From contig CP136064.1 in the NCBI GenBank assembly GCA_032622095.1, positions 182,202,209 to 182,266,208 of the forward strand: a DNA stretch of 64,000 nt. The letters run 5' to 3'. The notes under the pieces are model-generated. The model ran no database searches and was not told the DNA's origin. It saw nothing but the letters and a program-made list of their open reading frames with translations. Positions 1 to 12,800 of the stretch are shown in pieces (position 1 is the stretch's first letter; each line of letters begins with the position of its first letter). Origin of the DNA: Siphonodentalium dalli (taxonomy: Eukaryota > Mollusca > Scaphopoda > Gadilida > Siphonodentaliidae). Position numbers and translations under genes: made by a program.

Positions 1-1
1 T

Positions 2-136
2 GAAGACAAGTTCATTGGTTATTTCAGGGTGTCTCGCGAACAGTTTTCGTTAATATTGCATTTCATCGGCGACGATATACAGAAAATGCGAAAGAGCCGA
101 GAGCCACTGTGCCAAAAACAGAGGTTAGCAATTTGA
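2..136 (+). pseudogene. PIF/Harbinger transposase-like fragment (left-truncated by window edge)
   Basis: An open frame runs from base 2 to a TGA at 134-136 (44 codons, entering from outside the window). It contains FRVSREQFSLIL, then an REPL box and a QRLAI segment. That order (F-R-x-S-x-x-x-F-x-x-L-L, then R-x-P/I, then R-L-A) is the usual N-terminal helical part of PIF/Harbinger and HARBI1-like transposases, which cut and paste DNA with a downstream DDE nuclease domain. No DDE domain follows: the frame stops and the next 340 bases are GC-rich CGCATGCGT-type sequence without coding character. The gene is therefore broken here, unless an intron starts near the GAG/GTTAGC at about 121. Family assignment is by motif resemblance only. 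Confidence 0.5.
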
Positions 137-479
137 CCCAAGTTTAGATAGCATGGTGCCAGCAGCTGGCATACGCCCCCACATATATACCATTCTCATT
201 CGTAAACACCACAAAATATATACGGTATATCCCATGATTAACGACATCGCACCGAATACCCCTGTCCGCTTATGCGTAAAACGGACAGTTTTCGGTCTGG
301 GGGCGAAAAGTTATGCGCGCACGCACGCGCGTTTAGCGGATGGTATGTGAAAGCCCCAGCGATAACATTGGAGATCGAAACGATGCGCATACGGATGCGT
401 AAAACGCATGCGTTAAACGCATGTATGTGAAAGCAGCTCAATGCGACAATAGACACTTTACAACGGCGTCAAATGTAAC
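137..479. other. Non-coding stretch with CGCATGCG-type short palindromic repeats
   Basis: No gene seen. ATGCGTAAAAC recurs at about 274 and 395 and ACGCATGCG-type dyads occur near 405-425, possibly terminal debris of the adjacent Harbinger-like element. Confidence 0.3.
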
Positions 480-903
480 ATTGTAGTTTACCCTTGTACG
501 TACTTTCCATGGTACCATGGTTTTACAATGGTAGTTATCACTTTACCGTGGTTATACCATGCGGGGTAGTATACCATACTACAATGCATGGTAGTACCAA
601 CTGTAACCAAAAGCATGGTAGAGTACTTTAGTACAGTGTCATGGTATAGTACATGTTATATATCAATTTAACGTGGTTGTACCATGGTAGTATACCGTGG
701 TAGTACTATACTGACATGGTAGTACCAAACTGCAAATGTTGTAGTATCATGGTAAAGTAGGCCCCTACCCTAGTAGAGTTCCAATGTATCATGGTAGTAC
801 CATGGTAAATATCACATATCGTATACCATGTCAGTACTACACTACCATGGTAATACCACGGTAGTACCACGGTAGTACCACGGTACTACCATTGTAGTAA
901 CAT
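480..903. repeat. Degenerate CATGGTAGTACCATGG-rich simple array
   Basis: The stretch is dominated by permutations of the self-complementary words ACCATGGT and CATGGTAGTACC, repeated more than twenty times without a fixed period. It can fold on itself at many points. It ends exactly where the 8-bp target duplication of the adjacent hAT-like element starts, so the element inserted into this array. Confidence 0.75.
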
Positions 904-2172
904 GGTATTACCAGTGTTCGCGCTGTCGGTAGCCAAATTAGCCAATGGCTAATCTTTTTAGAATTTGGCTAATAAAAATTTCATTTGGCTAAACTTTTGG
1001 CTAAACTTTTTTTTACCCCAAATGGAGACTGAAAGCATGGAGTCAGACAGCTAATTAATAAAAGCGCTCAATAGATCGACATTGAAGACGAAGTTAGGTG
1101 ACGTACGAAAGTATTTCATTATTTTCGTACTTATGAAATATCGTTCCTTAAGTAACAGCAAAATGTAAGCTCTAACATTTAGTGTAAACATATTTTATTT
1201 CCAAATCTAACATAATATACAGACACTGCGCTGCCACTTGCCAAATTTGCCAATGGTTTTCAATTATGTGATGTAAACGATCTAGTCCGAAAACATCGAA
1301 AGTATGAATATATCGCCGACTGTACAAAGGGAAACCCGATCGCGGACAGTACAAAGGGAAACCCGATCTACAACTCTATCAACCAAGCGATCACAAAGTG
1401 ATATGCAATCAAAGTGTGCATTGACGCCGGTATATAAGCAATTTGATCGTAACAGGCTGTTTTAATCTGGAGAAAGAGTACGTCACTCTGCACGAAACAG
1501 CAAAAGCTTATTATTTTACATTTAATCCCATAATCCCCAATTGTCTGTCTGTCACTCACAGGGCTCCTGCACAATGCATGTTTATGATGACATTGTATTT
1601 ATGACGGTCGAGGTTTATGAGCACCAAGTGTAAGACAATAGCTTAATAAGCCAAATGTGAATCACGACAGATATTTTGTGGCTATTTGTCGTCAATACCG
1701 ATACAGTCAAAATAATATGCATGCTTTTATGACATATTTTAATTTGATAATGGCGTAACAATATTAAGTTATTAGTTTCCAGATATCACTTAGATATTTT
1801 CGCAAGGATAAATGATTTAAAAAAAGATATTGGCATCAAGAAGGACATTCCCGGGTTACCCCCCCCCCCCCCCCCCAATCACTCTTTCACATAAATATTA
1901 ATACATTTTTAATAAATGATATATATAAAAATACTTCTAGTTCATCAAAATTATTTAAAATATTGTGTATTTTACCTGTGTCTGTTAGATTTTACGTTTT
2001 AGTAATTAATTGTGAACCGACCAGAAAACGATGATTTAATTTGGCCAAAGTTCTTTTTAATTTGGCCAAAAAACATTTGGCTAAAGTTTTTTTCATTTGG
2101 CTAATAAAATTTTCATTTGGCTAAAATTTTGGCTAAAGTTTTTTTCGGTCCAGCGCGAACACTGGGTATTAC
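904..2172. mobile_element. Non-autonomous hAT-like DNA transposon with 8-bp TSD
   Basis: The ends are inverted: CAGTGTTCGCGCTG at 912-925 and CAGCGCGAACACTG at 2151-2164, a 14-bp perfect match. They are flanked by identical 8-bp copies GGTATTAC at 904-911 and 2165-2172. An 8-bp duplication with a terminal CA..TG is the hAT superfamily signature. Just inside each end lie clusters of TTTGGCTAA words (936-1008 and 2039-2136), all in the same orientation, which look like the subterminal transposase-binding repeats of hAT elements. The 1253-bp interior has no transposase frame, so it would need a transposase supplied in trans. It contains a poly-C tract (1859-1876) and a short tandem duplication near 1325-1371. 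Confidence 0.85.
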
Positions 2173-2877
2173 AATTGTGCTCTTTTATATGCGAGTCTTG
2201 ATCTCGTCACATAAATTTGTGCATTTCTGGGCATCGCGCAATGCGTTCACACACCAATTTACTGATTGTTTAGTAAAGTTGTCCACTAAAATTAACGGAC
2301 GTCTTTTTATGCAGTTATATGAAAGGCCCAGTGCTGACTATATTGTTTAAACCAATGCGCCTGGTGTGCGCATAACGCTGAAACCCCTTAGGTATATACT
2401 CTATGTCGACCATTTTATGTTGGTATAATAATTGTTTCTGATATTGAAAACAGGTGTGCGTGTTATTAAACATGTTTGCTCAACCTAAGTGCGTGGTGTT
2501 ACTTTTACTTTAAACATATTTTAATGTATCTAGAAAAAATATACATAGGGATCAGGGCACAACTTACAAACTTGCCCCTCTCCTAATACAATCATGTAAC
2601 ATACATAAAAATACATAGCAGATATAGCACAAAGTGGTTATAAGGGAAAGTGCATAGTGTGTGTGATGCGGATGTCGGGTTTCCATCTGTATTCCAATCT
2701 CGGTTATGAAGAAAAACCTAGAACTCAGTGAGTTTGAAAGATGAAATGGGAGATTCACCATGCATGTTATCATACATGGGTTTGTTCTAAACGCTTTGTT
2801 TTAGCTATAAAAGATTGAGTGATGCGGAAAAGAGTAGTGTTCTTGTGGTTTGATATACCTTTAACCCCATGTAAGAA
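2173..2877. other. Unassigned AT-rich sequence
   Basis: No convincing reading frame, inverted repeat or family member was found between the hAT-like element and the LINE remnant. Confidence 0.3.
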
Positions 2878-4640
2878 CTAATTTGCTTCTAATGATTGAA
2901 AACCATTAATACTTAAATTTCGGTAAAAGTCAATTCTCTGATCTACAAATAAAGGGCAAACATGAAAATAGTGATTGGCGTCTTCAATGTCTAAGTTACA
3001 GTGGCATATAGGCGACTCTGATATGTGATTATCGAACATATCCGAATGGAGATCACTACAATGATAGCGAATTTTACAGTGTATTGTATTAATTTTCCTT
3101 TTTCCTGTATAAAAATAAGATGGGGGTTTTATTATTGGGTCTATAATCCCTAAATTGGCTTTGAAATCTGAAATGGAGGTTGCATTGATTATATACACAG
3201 GTAATTTGTTTCATTCCAGAACAACAGATGGGAGAAATGACTGTTTAAAATGCTCGGTATTAGCGAAATAGGAATAAAATTTATTTGCGAATCTAAGGTT
3301 ATAATCCGATCGTTCTTTGGAGCGTGCTGGTAGGAGATGTCAGATACAAAGGGGCGTCTGTAAATTCTGTAAATTTCTTACAAATGGCGATGTTGCCTGC
3401 GCCTGTGTAATGTACGCCAATCTACCTCAAGCCATAACTTGTTAAGTGATACTGAACGGTTTAAGCCGGTTACGATTCTAGCGGCGTCTTTATGTATTCG
3501 GTCGAGTTTTTCCAATAAATAATCGGGTGCTGAATCCGTTACGACGTCAGCATAATCCAAAATAGGAAGGATATACGCATTGTAAATTTTTCGAGTGTCT
3601 TTCTATCGATATCGTTTTTTAATTTCCTCAATTGTGATAGTCTAGAGGCAGCTTTTTTTGCTGTGTATTCTATTTGTTTGTTCCGTTTCGTCCTGGAATA
3701 TTACATCTGGGGAGTTATCTTGAGGCATGAATGAGATGGATATTGCCTTGGTTTTCTTGGGGTTGAACGAAACTAACCAGTTATCGGCCCATAGACTGAC
3801 CCTTTTGATGTCCTCGTTTAGTTCTGATTGCAGGGTGTTAAGATTGAAGTGAGAAGCTGTGAGACATGTGTCATCGGCATACATTCTAACCATTGATGTG
3901 AGGTTCTCTGGTAGGTCATTAATGTATATTAAAAATAGGAAAGGCCCAAGGATTTATCCTTGGGGAACGCCCGCTGTGATGGTTTCAAAGTCAGAATAAG
4001 TGTTATTGATTCGGACCCTTTGCTTCCTGTTAGTGAGATAGTCCTCCAGCCATTTAGAGAGCGACCCTGTTATCCCATATGCCGTAGTTTTGGCAATCAA
4101 CCATCTGTGCCAGACTCTCTCGAAGGCTTTATAGAGATATCACAAAATACTGAACAAGTGTATAAGCCTTTGTCGAGTGTCTTACACAGCTGGTGATACA
4201 GATCAATCAATTGGAATGTAGTGCTGTGTTTCGGAACGAAACCCGACTGATTTTGAAATAGAAATTTATTCTCGTTAAAGAAGGACGAGATTCTCTTTAG
4301 AACTATCTTTTCAAAAACTTTACCCAGGCATGGTAGAAGGGAAATGGGTCGGTAATTAGCGCTATCTGCGGAATCTCCATTTTTTAAAGATAGGAATCAC
4401 ATCGGCTTTCTTCCACTGTGATGGGAACTTTCCCGTCTGTAGAGATTTTTAAAAAATTGAGAAAAGAGGGTGGGCTATAGCGTTAGCCGTGTCGTGGAGC
4501 ATTTTTGGACTAACTCCGCCATAGCCATAGGCTTTGTTGGCTTTAAGTGATTTGAACGTGGTGTTCGAAACCGTTGTACGAGTTCTTGCAGAAATAATAC
4601 TGGATTTCAAAATGCATACCGTATACATGCCTTTCATCTT
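2878..4640 (-). mobile_element. Decayed non-LTR retrotransposon, reverse transcriptase to C-terminus
   Basis: Read on the minus strand, consecutive frame pieces give the order of a LINE ORF2. A finger segment (LKANKAYGYGGVSPKMLHD, about 4560-4490) comes first. A palm segment follows with AGVPQG, an in-frame stop, then ILGPFLFLIYINDLP (about 3972-3915) and MYADDT (about 3884-3867). After that comes the thumb-side LWADNWLVSFNPKKTK, a DYADVV/RIHKDAARIVTG block (3378-3560), and finally a C-terminal CHCNL...HYFHVCPLF zinc-knuckle (2878-3198). The YADD box is the catalytic motif of reverse transcriptase. Several stops and frameshifts separate the pieces, and no apurinic endonuclease domain is visible upstream, so it is 5'-truncated and dead. 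The layout fits Jockey/CR1-type elements; the exact clade cannot be set by eye. Confidence 0.88.
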
Positions 4641-6409
4641 GTTATAACATCTGGGTTCAACATATAAGTATGCTGAGATGCTAGCCTATTTGGAGACAAA
4701 TAACATACATTCAGAGAACAGCCGACAGGGTCTCAACTAACGATTGAAATCGTAAACTTTGAAATTATTCAAGAAATAAGGTATATAAATCTCTTTTGTG
4801 ACACGATTAAGACATTGTTTCGGCAATGGATTACTTCTTCCCATAGATGGTTAATTCTCACACCTTTTTTAATTAATCTGATATGGATAATATCATTGTT
4901 TTGTTTTATACTCACCGATTTTGTGCAGTAGCTTCGACGTGAAAATAAAAAAAATGACCGTTGTATTTAGTTCGCGTAACCGGTAATCGAGTTCACGGAT
5001 CTCCAGTGTGACCATTTTGCATCTCGGAATTACGCCCCCCGCCAAAGGACGATTCATCGATGGTATATGTGCAACATATAACATATTAGTATAATTAATG
5101 CTGTAGTCTTCTGTCAGTTGTAAGTACTAATTGTATTCACACACGCAAAGTGCCGGTATATGTTCGTGGAATTATCATATCTGATCTGTGATAAGTTAAG
5201 GACACGATGCAACATGGAAATAACAGTATTTCAACAGAAGTGGTTAATTCTGGAGAAAGCACTAGCGTTCATATAATAATATGCCCACCGACAAATACAT
5301 TCCATTTATCCGGGCAAACCGAAAAACATATGTAAGATAATAACTACATATATGGTCCAATCATCCAGACTCCAGACTTATAGACTAATGTGGTACAAAA
5401 ACGACTTAATTCAATCGACAACCATGACTACCTGCCTATTGTTATGACCTCCTTAAGATCTATATTCGATTTTTCCGTGGCGAAAATAAATTTAGCTAAA
5501 TTATGTCAACGTCGAGATCAAGACAACGTTACCAGCAACGGATAGGTTACAGTAACTATTCTTGTACATTACCATTCATATTGCCACCAGTGTAAGTTGG
5601 TTTGGTTACCCCCCCCCCCCCCCCCCCTCGGCCCATCGATACATGTTTGAATGTACACATGTATGTAAAATGACTGCTGATATATGTATAACTTTGGGTA
5701 ATAAACATTTAAGCGGCCATCTTGGATTTCAAATTTCCCGAACACCGCGATGACACATCAGTAGCGCCAATCAGAACTCACTATTAGTACCCACAAGATA
5801 AAAGTGTCCAACAGAAGCGATTAATGTAACGCGCGATGTGGGGGTAATTTGGAAGAAACCTTCAAGCTTCCAGGAAATGACATTTCGACCCTATGATAGA
5901 CAAAGTAGGTCAGTATGCCTCTGACTCTGGGAGGTTGGATGCCACACAGACCGATTCTGGTAATGAGAAGTACTAATTCAGAGAGCGATAGTTTAAAACA
6001 ACAAAATTCCAAGAGTGCAAATGATTTGCCGCGTCCATTTTGTCTAATAGTGTAATTGCCCTGAACCTCGAGACGTCTATAAATGGATATATCCTGTTAT
6101 GTTTCATGAAGGACGTGGTTTTACACTATGGTTTTTGATTTGTGAATTTAGCAATAGGGGAGAAAATAGCGCTTAATACCGTGCGTGAGTCACTCTCATA
6201 CTAGATAAGCAGATAGTACCCATCAGAAATGAGATCATATTTATTAATTTAAATAAAAACAATATTTTAAACATAAATTATGTAATTTGTACTAATTTAG
6301 CATTTCAGATATTGGGAACATTGCAGATTATGCCTGTATATTGGAAGTGGCATTGATTAATATGGTATATATACCATACTGGTATTAAACAAACTTATTC
6401 TTTTCCTAG
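4641..6409. other. Intergenic sequence without recognised gene
   Basis: AT-rich sequence with a 19-base poly-C tract at 5609-5627, preceded by GGTTAC just as the poly-C at 1859 is (GGTTACC...). Nothing coding was found. Confidence 0.35.
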
Positions 6410-6560
6410 GGATTCTCAGACATGCAAAGGTGCCCGCCCTAAATATGTGTTGGCGTACGGCTATAGGCATGCTAAAGATTGTACTCTTGCAAATGTCAGG
6501 CGTGAAATATACAGAATGAACTCAGACTGTCCCAGAATACTTTACGATTCTCTGATAAAG
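6410..6560 (+). CDS. Orphan exon-like open block, function unknown
   Basis: A TTCTTTTCCTAG acceptor ending at 6409 is followed by an open block of 151 bases and a GTATGC donor at 6561. One frame (one leading base, then 50 codons) has no stop and reads like protein. It has two cysteines at each side of an aromatic-rich centre (YVLAYGYRHAKDC, NVRREIYRMNSDC). The other two forward frames hit stops. I do not recognise the domain. A further open frame of 85 codons begins in phase after a TTTCCTTATCAG at about 6727 and could be a following exon, but its composition is less convincing. It lies downstream of the dehydratase gene on the opposite strand. It could also be part of an unrecognised transposon. 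Confidence 0.35.
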
Positions 6561-7281
6561 GTATGCATATATCAACACGACACTCACCTCTGTTGAGGAA
6601 CACAAACGCTAGGAATGCCTGGAGAACGAGAGTTAACATTCCTTTTATTCTACTTCAATTGGTTATGTTCAGAGTAGTTACAATACGACACCAGATTGAA
6701 TTGTAGTTCGTATGTCCTTCCTTATCAGTGGGAACAACAAAACTGGCATGTGCACATGTCATGGTGCTTACAATCACAGCATGCATGGCCATGTTATCAA
6801 GTCATAATCCAGGAAGTCGATCCAGCTATATATAGGAAATCGGTTATGGAAAAATACACCTTGAATGACGGGTTGAACATCGTGACGTCATATTCGCGAA
6901 TTATTATTTCCAATTTCAGCGGCATGTGGAGTAAGAAAGTCAATCAAACATGACGTCGTGTGTTTACTGCAATGTTCTGGAGGCATATGGGTGTGTTCGG
7001 GTAGTTGGTACCAGAAACACCTTTCCCAAAACCTGGGTAGACAACACACCAATATGTGGCGACAATGACCCCTTCAGCGTTACTGTGCCAGTGCATCTGT
7101 AATAACGTGTACTAATGTGAGTTTTACGCCATTTGATGTAGTACTTTCGACTTCAGTTCGTTGTCGACATATTCCGCTTCCAAAATTTAAAATGTAAATT
7201 CTACAACTATGTCCAGGAACTGTGTAAAACCAACCGGAATGTTATTATTGCTACAGAGTATGTCCTACTTGAACATTAGAT

Positions 7282-7788
7282 CATGTCATGAATCTCTACT
7301 TTTAATAGCTACGCCAGTAGAAATCATAAATTATTCCGCCATTACAAAACCTGGGAACTTTTTTATTTTCTGACGGGGAACTTTATAACATTGCACAAAG
7401 AAGGCAGGGAATATATAATTCGTTAATACTTGTTCCTCGGTAATCTACTTGACATTAGTGGTGGTCCAGCTAAAGTTTAAATGCTTCTTTGCGACTTGTG
7501 TGAACCGATATCGCAATAAACTTTGAATTAATTACCCGGGGGACATTCCATAACTCTAAGCGGCTCAAAGCAAAATCGCTATCAGAGTCACTTTAATCGT
7601 GCAATTTCCAGTTGGAACCTTTATGTATATTATTAAGGAACAGGTAATAACTAAGAAATATATTATACCTGCACTGTTTATTCAATATTATACGTGGACT
7701 TCCCTGTCACAACATCGAAAAGATCCCAGGTTTTGTACTGTAGAATATCATCTCTACGGGCGTAGCTAAAGTAGAGATTCATGACATG
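7282..7788. repeat. Inverted-repeat (foldback) element, about 500 bp
   Basis: CATGTCATGAATCTCTACTT at the left is answered by its reverse complement AAGTAGAGATTCATGACATG at 7769-7788. The match continues inward with TAGCTACGCC...GTAGA and ACAAAACCTGGGA. The direct words TACTTGAACAT lie just outside both ends. A diverged relative lies at 11743-12320. Confidence 0.7.
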
Positions 7789-8370
7789 TTCTACTTGAAC
7801 ATAAGTCACATAGCCCCAAGACGAACTGAAAATCGCCAGATGACTCGTGTATCTGCATAAGTGAAAATAATGTTGCTATATTCCTGCCCATCGTAAATGT
7901 GTGACAGAAACTAATGGCATATTGTAAAAAGGCATAATTGTAGAGTGAAGCTTATAGAGTGCAGCGAGATGACTCCATTTGCACCGAGAGTGTGCGAATA
8001 GTTTGGGTAGTGTGAACCCTCGTGGGGAACTAAAACCAGACAGTCCTCGAATTTCTATACTAAATTTTAATGATTTAAGTTCAGGCAGCAGGGACGTGGC
8101 TAGAGTGTTTCCGTTCGGGGGGTTTCCACCTTGGGAAATTCCAACTGCACCCCTCCCCTTGAATCAGACCGAACACATATTTTACATAATTCCATTTTCA
8201 CCCCCCCCCCCCACCTTGCACCTCAGTGCTTAGACCTAATGGCCTAATATCCTATATCTTCATAAGCCATGGTTCTATATTCCCAGTATGAGAACATTAA
8301 GATATTTTAACCTGAAACACTGCATAAATCCTAACATCTAGTGGTCTAACTCCATACAAATGCACACAAC
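7789..8370. other. Unassigned sequence
   Basis: No gene recognised; contains a short poly-C tract near 8202-8212. Confidence 0.3.
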
Positions 8371-9150
8371 ACACCGGGCTGACCATGGTTGTTCGGCCCG
8401 GTGTGAGAAAATTTTGAAATTTGAACGAGAAAATCGCAAATCCTAGCATCTAGACTGGCCTCAACTGAAGCTTTCCTATAGTGTTGGAAATTTCAAACCT
8501 CATACTCCCCCTCAGGTTGGAAAATTCTCCAACTGATGACCATTTTAGTCCACAAGTTTGACCAAATGTAGTCAAATATTGTTGAACTTATTAGCATTTT
8601 TGTATTGGCCAGGGGGGGGGGGAGACGATGACACACCTGGCCGACCATGGTTCGGCCCGGTGTGCGAAAATTTTGTAATCTGAACAAGAAAATCGCAAAT
8701 TCCTAGCATCTAGACTAGCCTCAAGCATTCCTAGAGTTGAAAATTTCAAACCTGACACCCTACTTAGGTTGGAAAATTTACAACTGATGACAATTCCAAT
8801 GACAATGTTGACCAAATGTATGACAATATTGTCTTCTTAACTTAACTAGAAGTTCAGTTTTGACGGCCATGGGGGAGGGACCAGGACACAAGCTTTCCAA
8901 GTGTTGGAAATATCCAACCTGTCACCCCCCTGAGGTTGGAAAATTTCCAACTGATGACCATTTCAGTCCAAAATTTTGACAAAAAATAGGAAAATATGCA
9001 AATATTGGTCCAAAAACAATTAATCAAACTACAAGAACATTTTTAACCTATTGTTGGTGTGAAATATCCAACTAATGTTTTGGCAGGTATAAAAATTTCC
9101 AACTGTTGAAAATTTTGACCAACCCCCCCCCCCCCCCCCCCCCCCCCCCT
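8371..9150. repeat. Three diverged tandem copies of a GGAAATTTCCAAC-bearing repeat with poly-C
   Basis: Copies begin near 8371, 8637 and 8880 and share the order: CGGCCCGGTGTG, AAAATCGCAAATCCTAGCATCTAGACT, CCTGAGGTTGGAAA, CCAACTGATGACCATTT. Many GTTGGAAATTTCCAAC-type dyads occur. A 27-base poly-C tract closes the block at 9123-9149. Fragments of the same words recur in intron 7 near 9900-10080. Confidence 0.7.
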
Positions 9151-9693
9151 GTCGCCACGTCTCTGTCAGACAGGTGAATCGAATTTCAAAATATGTACTG
9201 TATGCAAATGCATTGGTATTGGATAACACTATTCCTAATAAGAGACTATAATTTATAATTATATGAGAGATTATATCGAATATAATGATAACATTGTTAC
9301 TCCAAATATCACCCAGTGCATACAAAATTAATTTGACTCCATTTGCTTTGTTTTGATTTTGACGTATTTTTCGTCGCTAGGCAATATATTACGAATTTTC
9401 GAGTTGTAGAAAACATTGCGCAGAGGGTTAGTTACGACTGGAATTCGCCCCTCTGCACATAGAAACCACCGACTCTTATTGAGCAACCGACAAACTTCCC
9501 CAGATATATGAACTTATCAAGCTAACCTCGCTTTGTGTCGATCACAAATCGGCAGTCATTTGGGATAAGAACCTGCGTCGCCATTGTCGGGCGGCTTGTG
9601 ACGACATTATACGCTATATAACTGAATGACTGAACCCACGTGCAATATTACAACAATTGCAACATTCACACAACAACACATTTATGTAATGAA
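9151..9693. other. 3' flank of the dehydratase gene
   Basis: This would hold the 3' UTR on the minus strand. No clear AATAAA was found within the first few hundred bases after the stop codon. Confidence 0.3.
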
Positions 9694-9840
9694 TTAACTA
9701 CAATATTTGTCTAGAATTGATTTGACAGTCTTGGCTCCTATGTTGCTCCCGCACGACACAATGACAACCTTCTTGCCTTTGAACATGTCAGATCGCTTCA
9801 GGAAAGCAGCGAACGCCACACCTGCTGCGCCCTCTACCAT
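9694..9840 (-). CDS. Dehydratase exon 8 (C-terminus and stop)
   Basis: The acceptor CTATTACAG precedes 9840. 48 codons and TAA (9696-9694) follow. [12 protein letters not shown] is the conserved E-G/P-A/T-A-G helix, and [11 protein letters not shown] includes Cys314, which faces the pyridine nitrogen in relatives. Confidence 0.92.
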   Translation of the reverse strand: MVEGAAGVAFAAFLKRSDMFKGKKVVIVSCGSNIGAKTVKSILDKYCS

Positions 9841-12800
9841 CTGTAATAGGAAATGAATTTTTAATTGACAGACTTGTCAGTGACGTAACTATAGTGGGTC
9901 ATTGGAATTTCCAACTGTGAGTCTGCATCCCATGGAAGGAGGCCGAATTCCAATAATTTCCATTTTTACCCCCTTGTGTAGCTCAAACTTTCAAACTGTT
10001 GTGAATTTCCAAACTGACATCGTTCCTTTGCTTTTGGTTGGGAATTTCCAACGGATTGCCATTTCAGTCCAAAAATGTTATGGAAAGCAGGAAAATATTC
10101 GACTTATGTTCCGAAAACAACAAATTTCACACTAAATACTGGCTGGAATTCTATTCAGAACAAATTCAAACTTCTGCCAACAGTATATAGTTTGGTCGTA
10201 TGCTGAGGCACTAGACACTAATTAAATTATACGTATGATCCCATTGATAGCATATATTCATGGTCAGATATCGACCTTCAATAGACAATATTTTAACGCC
10301 ACTTTGCATGTTTTTATATTTTGTTAGCCTAGAACAAATCCAGTTATCGTCTCTGATAATGAGTGTCCATGCTTTCGTTTCCAAAAAGCGGTAGATAATA
10401 AAAATCGTTTTTAATAATGATCAATTGTGCTTGTTTTCGACGTATTGTACCGATTTGTGGATTTTCGCCTGTGTCATACGAATTATGATTGCAAGCAATT
10501 TACTTTTGCCTGGTAAGCTGCAAATTGGCTCAGAAAAAATAATTGACGAATTGGATGTCAAATTGGACTGAGCATCTTTAATCCCGTTTGTACTAAATAC
10601 TCATTGACCAGTAGTTCCCTAAGGAAATGTTCAGATAACATATCTGATAAAAACTGCAAACCCGTTGCGTAGCTAGTTCCGGTAATTCTGTAATCTTTCA
10701 GTGGCTGAAGCGTGTCTCATTCCAAGTTTTATGTTATTGACAATCCATTTGGTTGATGGAAAATAGTACAATGTCCGTTTCCCAGGTCAAATATACGTAA
10801 CATAATGCTTGCAGTCATATAACAGTGACCAATTCAGCGTTGCCATGCCTACGAATAGATCCGCCACCCCCTGTGTTTATTCTCGCTAAACTCGCTAAAG
10901 TCCATATAATTATGTTATACATGTTTTTTTGGTCAGACAAAAGATTAAATGATTATATAGTAACTATATACTATATTGTAACACGAAAGACTTAATATGG
11001 TATTAAAAATCACCTTTTTATGCTTGTCTAGGATATAATATACGGCGTGTGCTATCTCATCCTCATCAACAAGTATCCATTCATCAACCAGCTGCCTACA
11101 AACATCGAATGTTACCTGGAATAGAACGTGATGCAGGTGTATACCATCATAAACAAGGGACTGTAAACAGCTGGTAAAGGCTACGTTAGAACTATTAGAA
11201 AAAAATCCCTGGCAAAATTTTACGAAGTTTTTCACAGATAGCTATCTAGTACATTCACATCATTTGAATGATAAATGTTGGAATTATAGGATGTGTGTCT
11301 TCGGTTTTTTTTTTGTCGATTATTAATTAGAGAGATTAAACGCCATGAGTTAGTGTGTGTGAAGACTAATGTTGTATAAATTAATGTCAATAGTTTAACC
11401 TGTAAATTAATGCCAATAATTTAACACAGGTTAACTTAAGGAATTAAATAAAGACCCTATACATAGATCCTGCTAATGAACGATGGGGCATGTGCCTTTT
11501 ATAGTTAATCTGTCGTTCATATCCCAGATCACCAAGTCCTCCACGACGAACTGCCAATAGACGAACACCAAACACATCTCAACAAACCATTTAAGCGATG
11601 TTCGTATAAAATGCACATAATCCCTTTCGCTCATATAAGTGTATAAATCACTCCTGTAATACATCTCCAGCTCATCCACTGCATGAGTTCCAGATAACAG
11701 CTATCCGAAAGTCTGAAGCGATAGTTTATAGGGATTACTATAGATCATGCCATGAATCTCGACACCGTGGAGTCTCACATGTAATTGTCAATATTTTCCT
11801 GCGTAACAGCAGCAAATTCCACTGTGATTGTAGATTTATTTTCTTAAACTATCTATATCAATGGAACGAAGACAACGATGTCCAAATTTATCACCACGCA
11901 CTCAACTTGGAGCTGAAAACACACAAAATTGAAACATGGAAGCTTATTCTCACACTTCATCGAGCATTAAATTTCGTCTCTTTACTGAGCTTTAACTGTT
12001 AACATTTGGTTGAAGCTGGGTTCATTATGCACCTCCTGGATCCTGAGTTGTGTCCGAAGAAAAACAGTTTATAAAAAAATTCCCCTCAAAACAAACCTAC
12101 CTGTACTCTTCACTCGTGCCAGCAACGGGGTTTACTCAATATGTGCCCGCACTGGCCCCGCAGCGGGTATTATAGGATGACCAGCGTGATATTCCCTGCG
12201 TTATTTTTTGACTTTATATAAGGTTCCCTGTCAAAACTTCAAAATGTTCCCAGTTCTTGTACTGGTATAGAATATGATCTCTACGGGCGTTAGCCAGATT
12301 AGAGGTTCGTGGCATGATCTAGGATTACAATAGACACAATCATATAGGCACGCTGGTCATCCTATAATCCCCGCTGCCGGCAGTAAACCCCGGTGCGGGC
12401 GTCAGTAAACCGCACATCGGGCTATAACAGTTAAGAGTTTTCCATACCAGGGCTCTAATTAGTTAAAAGTAGTCAATTTAGAAATTATACCAACCAATAT
12501 TAGACGTGTAAATTTAAGTTTCATTCAGCAAAACTTTCACTGCAAACACTTCTCGAAAAAACATTGTGAAAACGTTGAACAATATATATGGGACACTCTA
12601 CCCGCGTGACGTGTTTGATACTAAACACCCACATTCCTATCCGCAGTAACTCGAATAAAGACATCTTTACAAACGTAATGCGGGTATATGAGTAAACTGC
12701 GACGCGGGCAAAATCGTGCTCGGGTTGGGTCTTACTCGGACACCGTGGAGTGTCACATGTAATTGTCAATATTTTCCTACTTAAATGCAGCAAATTCCAA

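Noticed and set aside
3960-4196. Plus-strand 78-codon frame
   Set aside because: Antisense to the reverse transcriptase palm of the LINE remnant.
6950-7102. Possible THAP-like zinc finger frame (MTSCVYCNVLEAYGC)
   Set aside because: The cysteine spacing and later residues do not follow the THAP pattern, and there are no splice sites or continuation.
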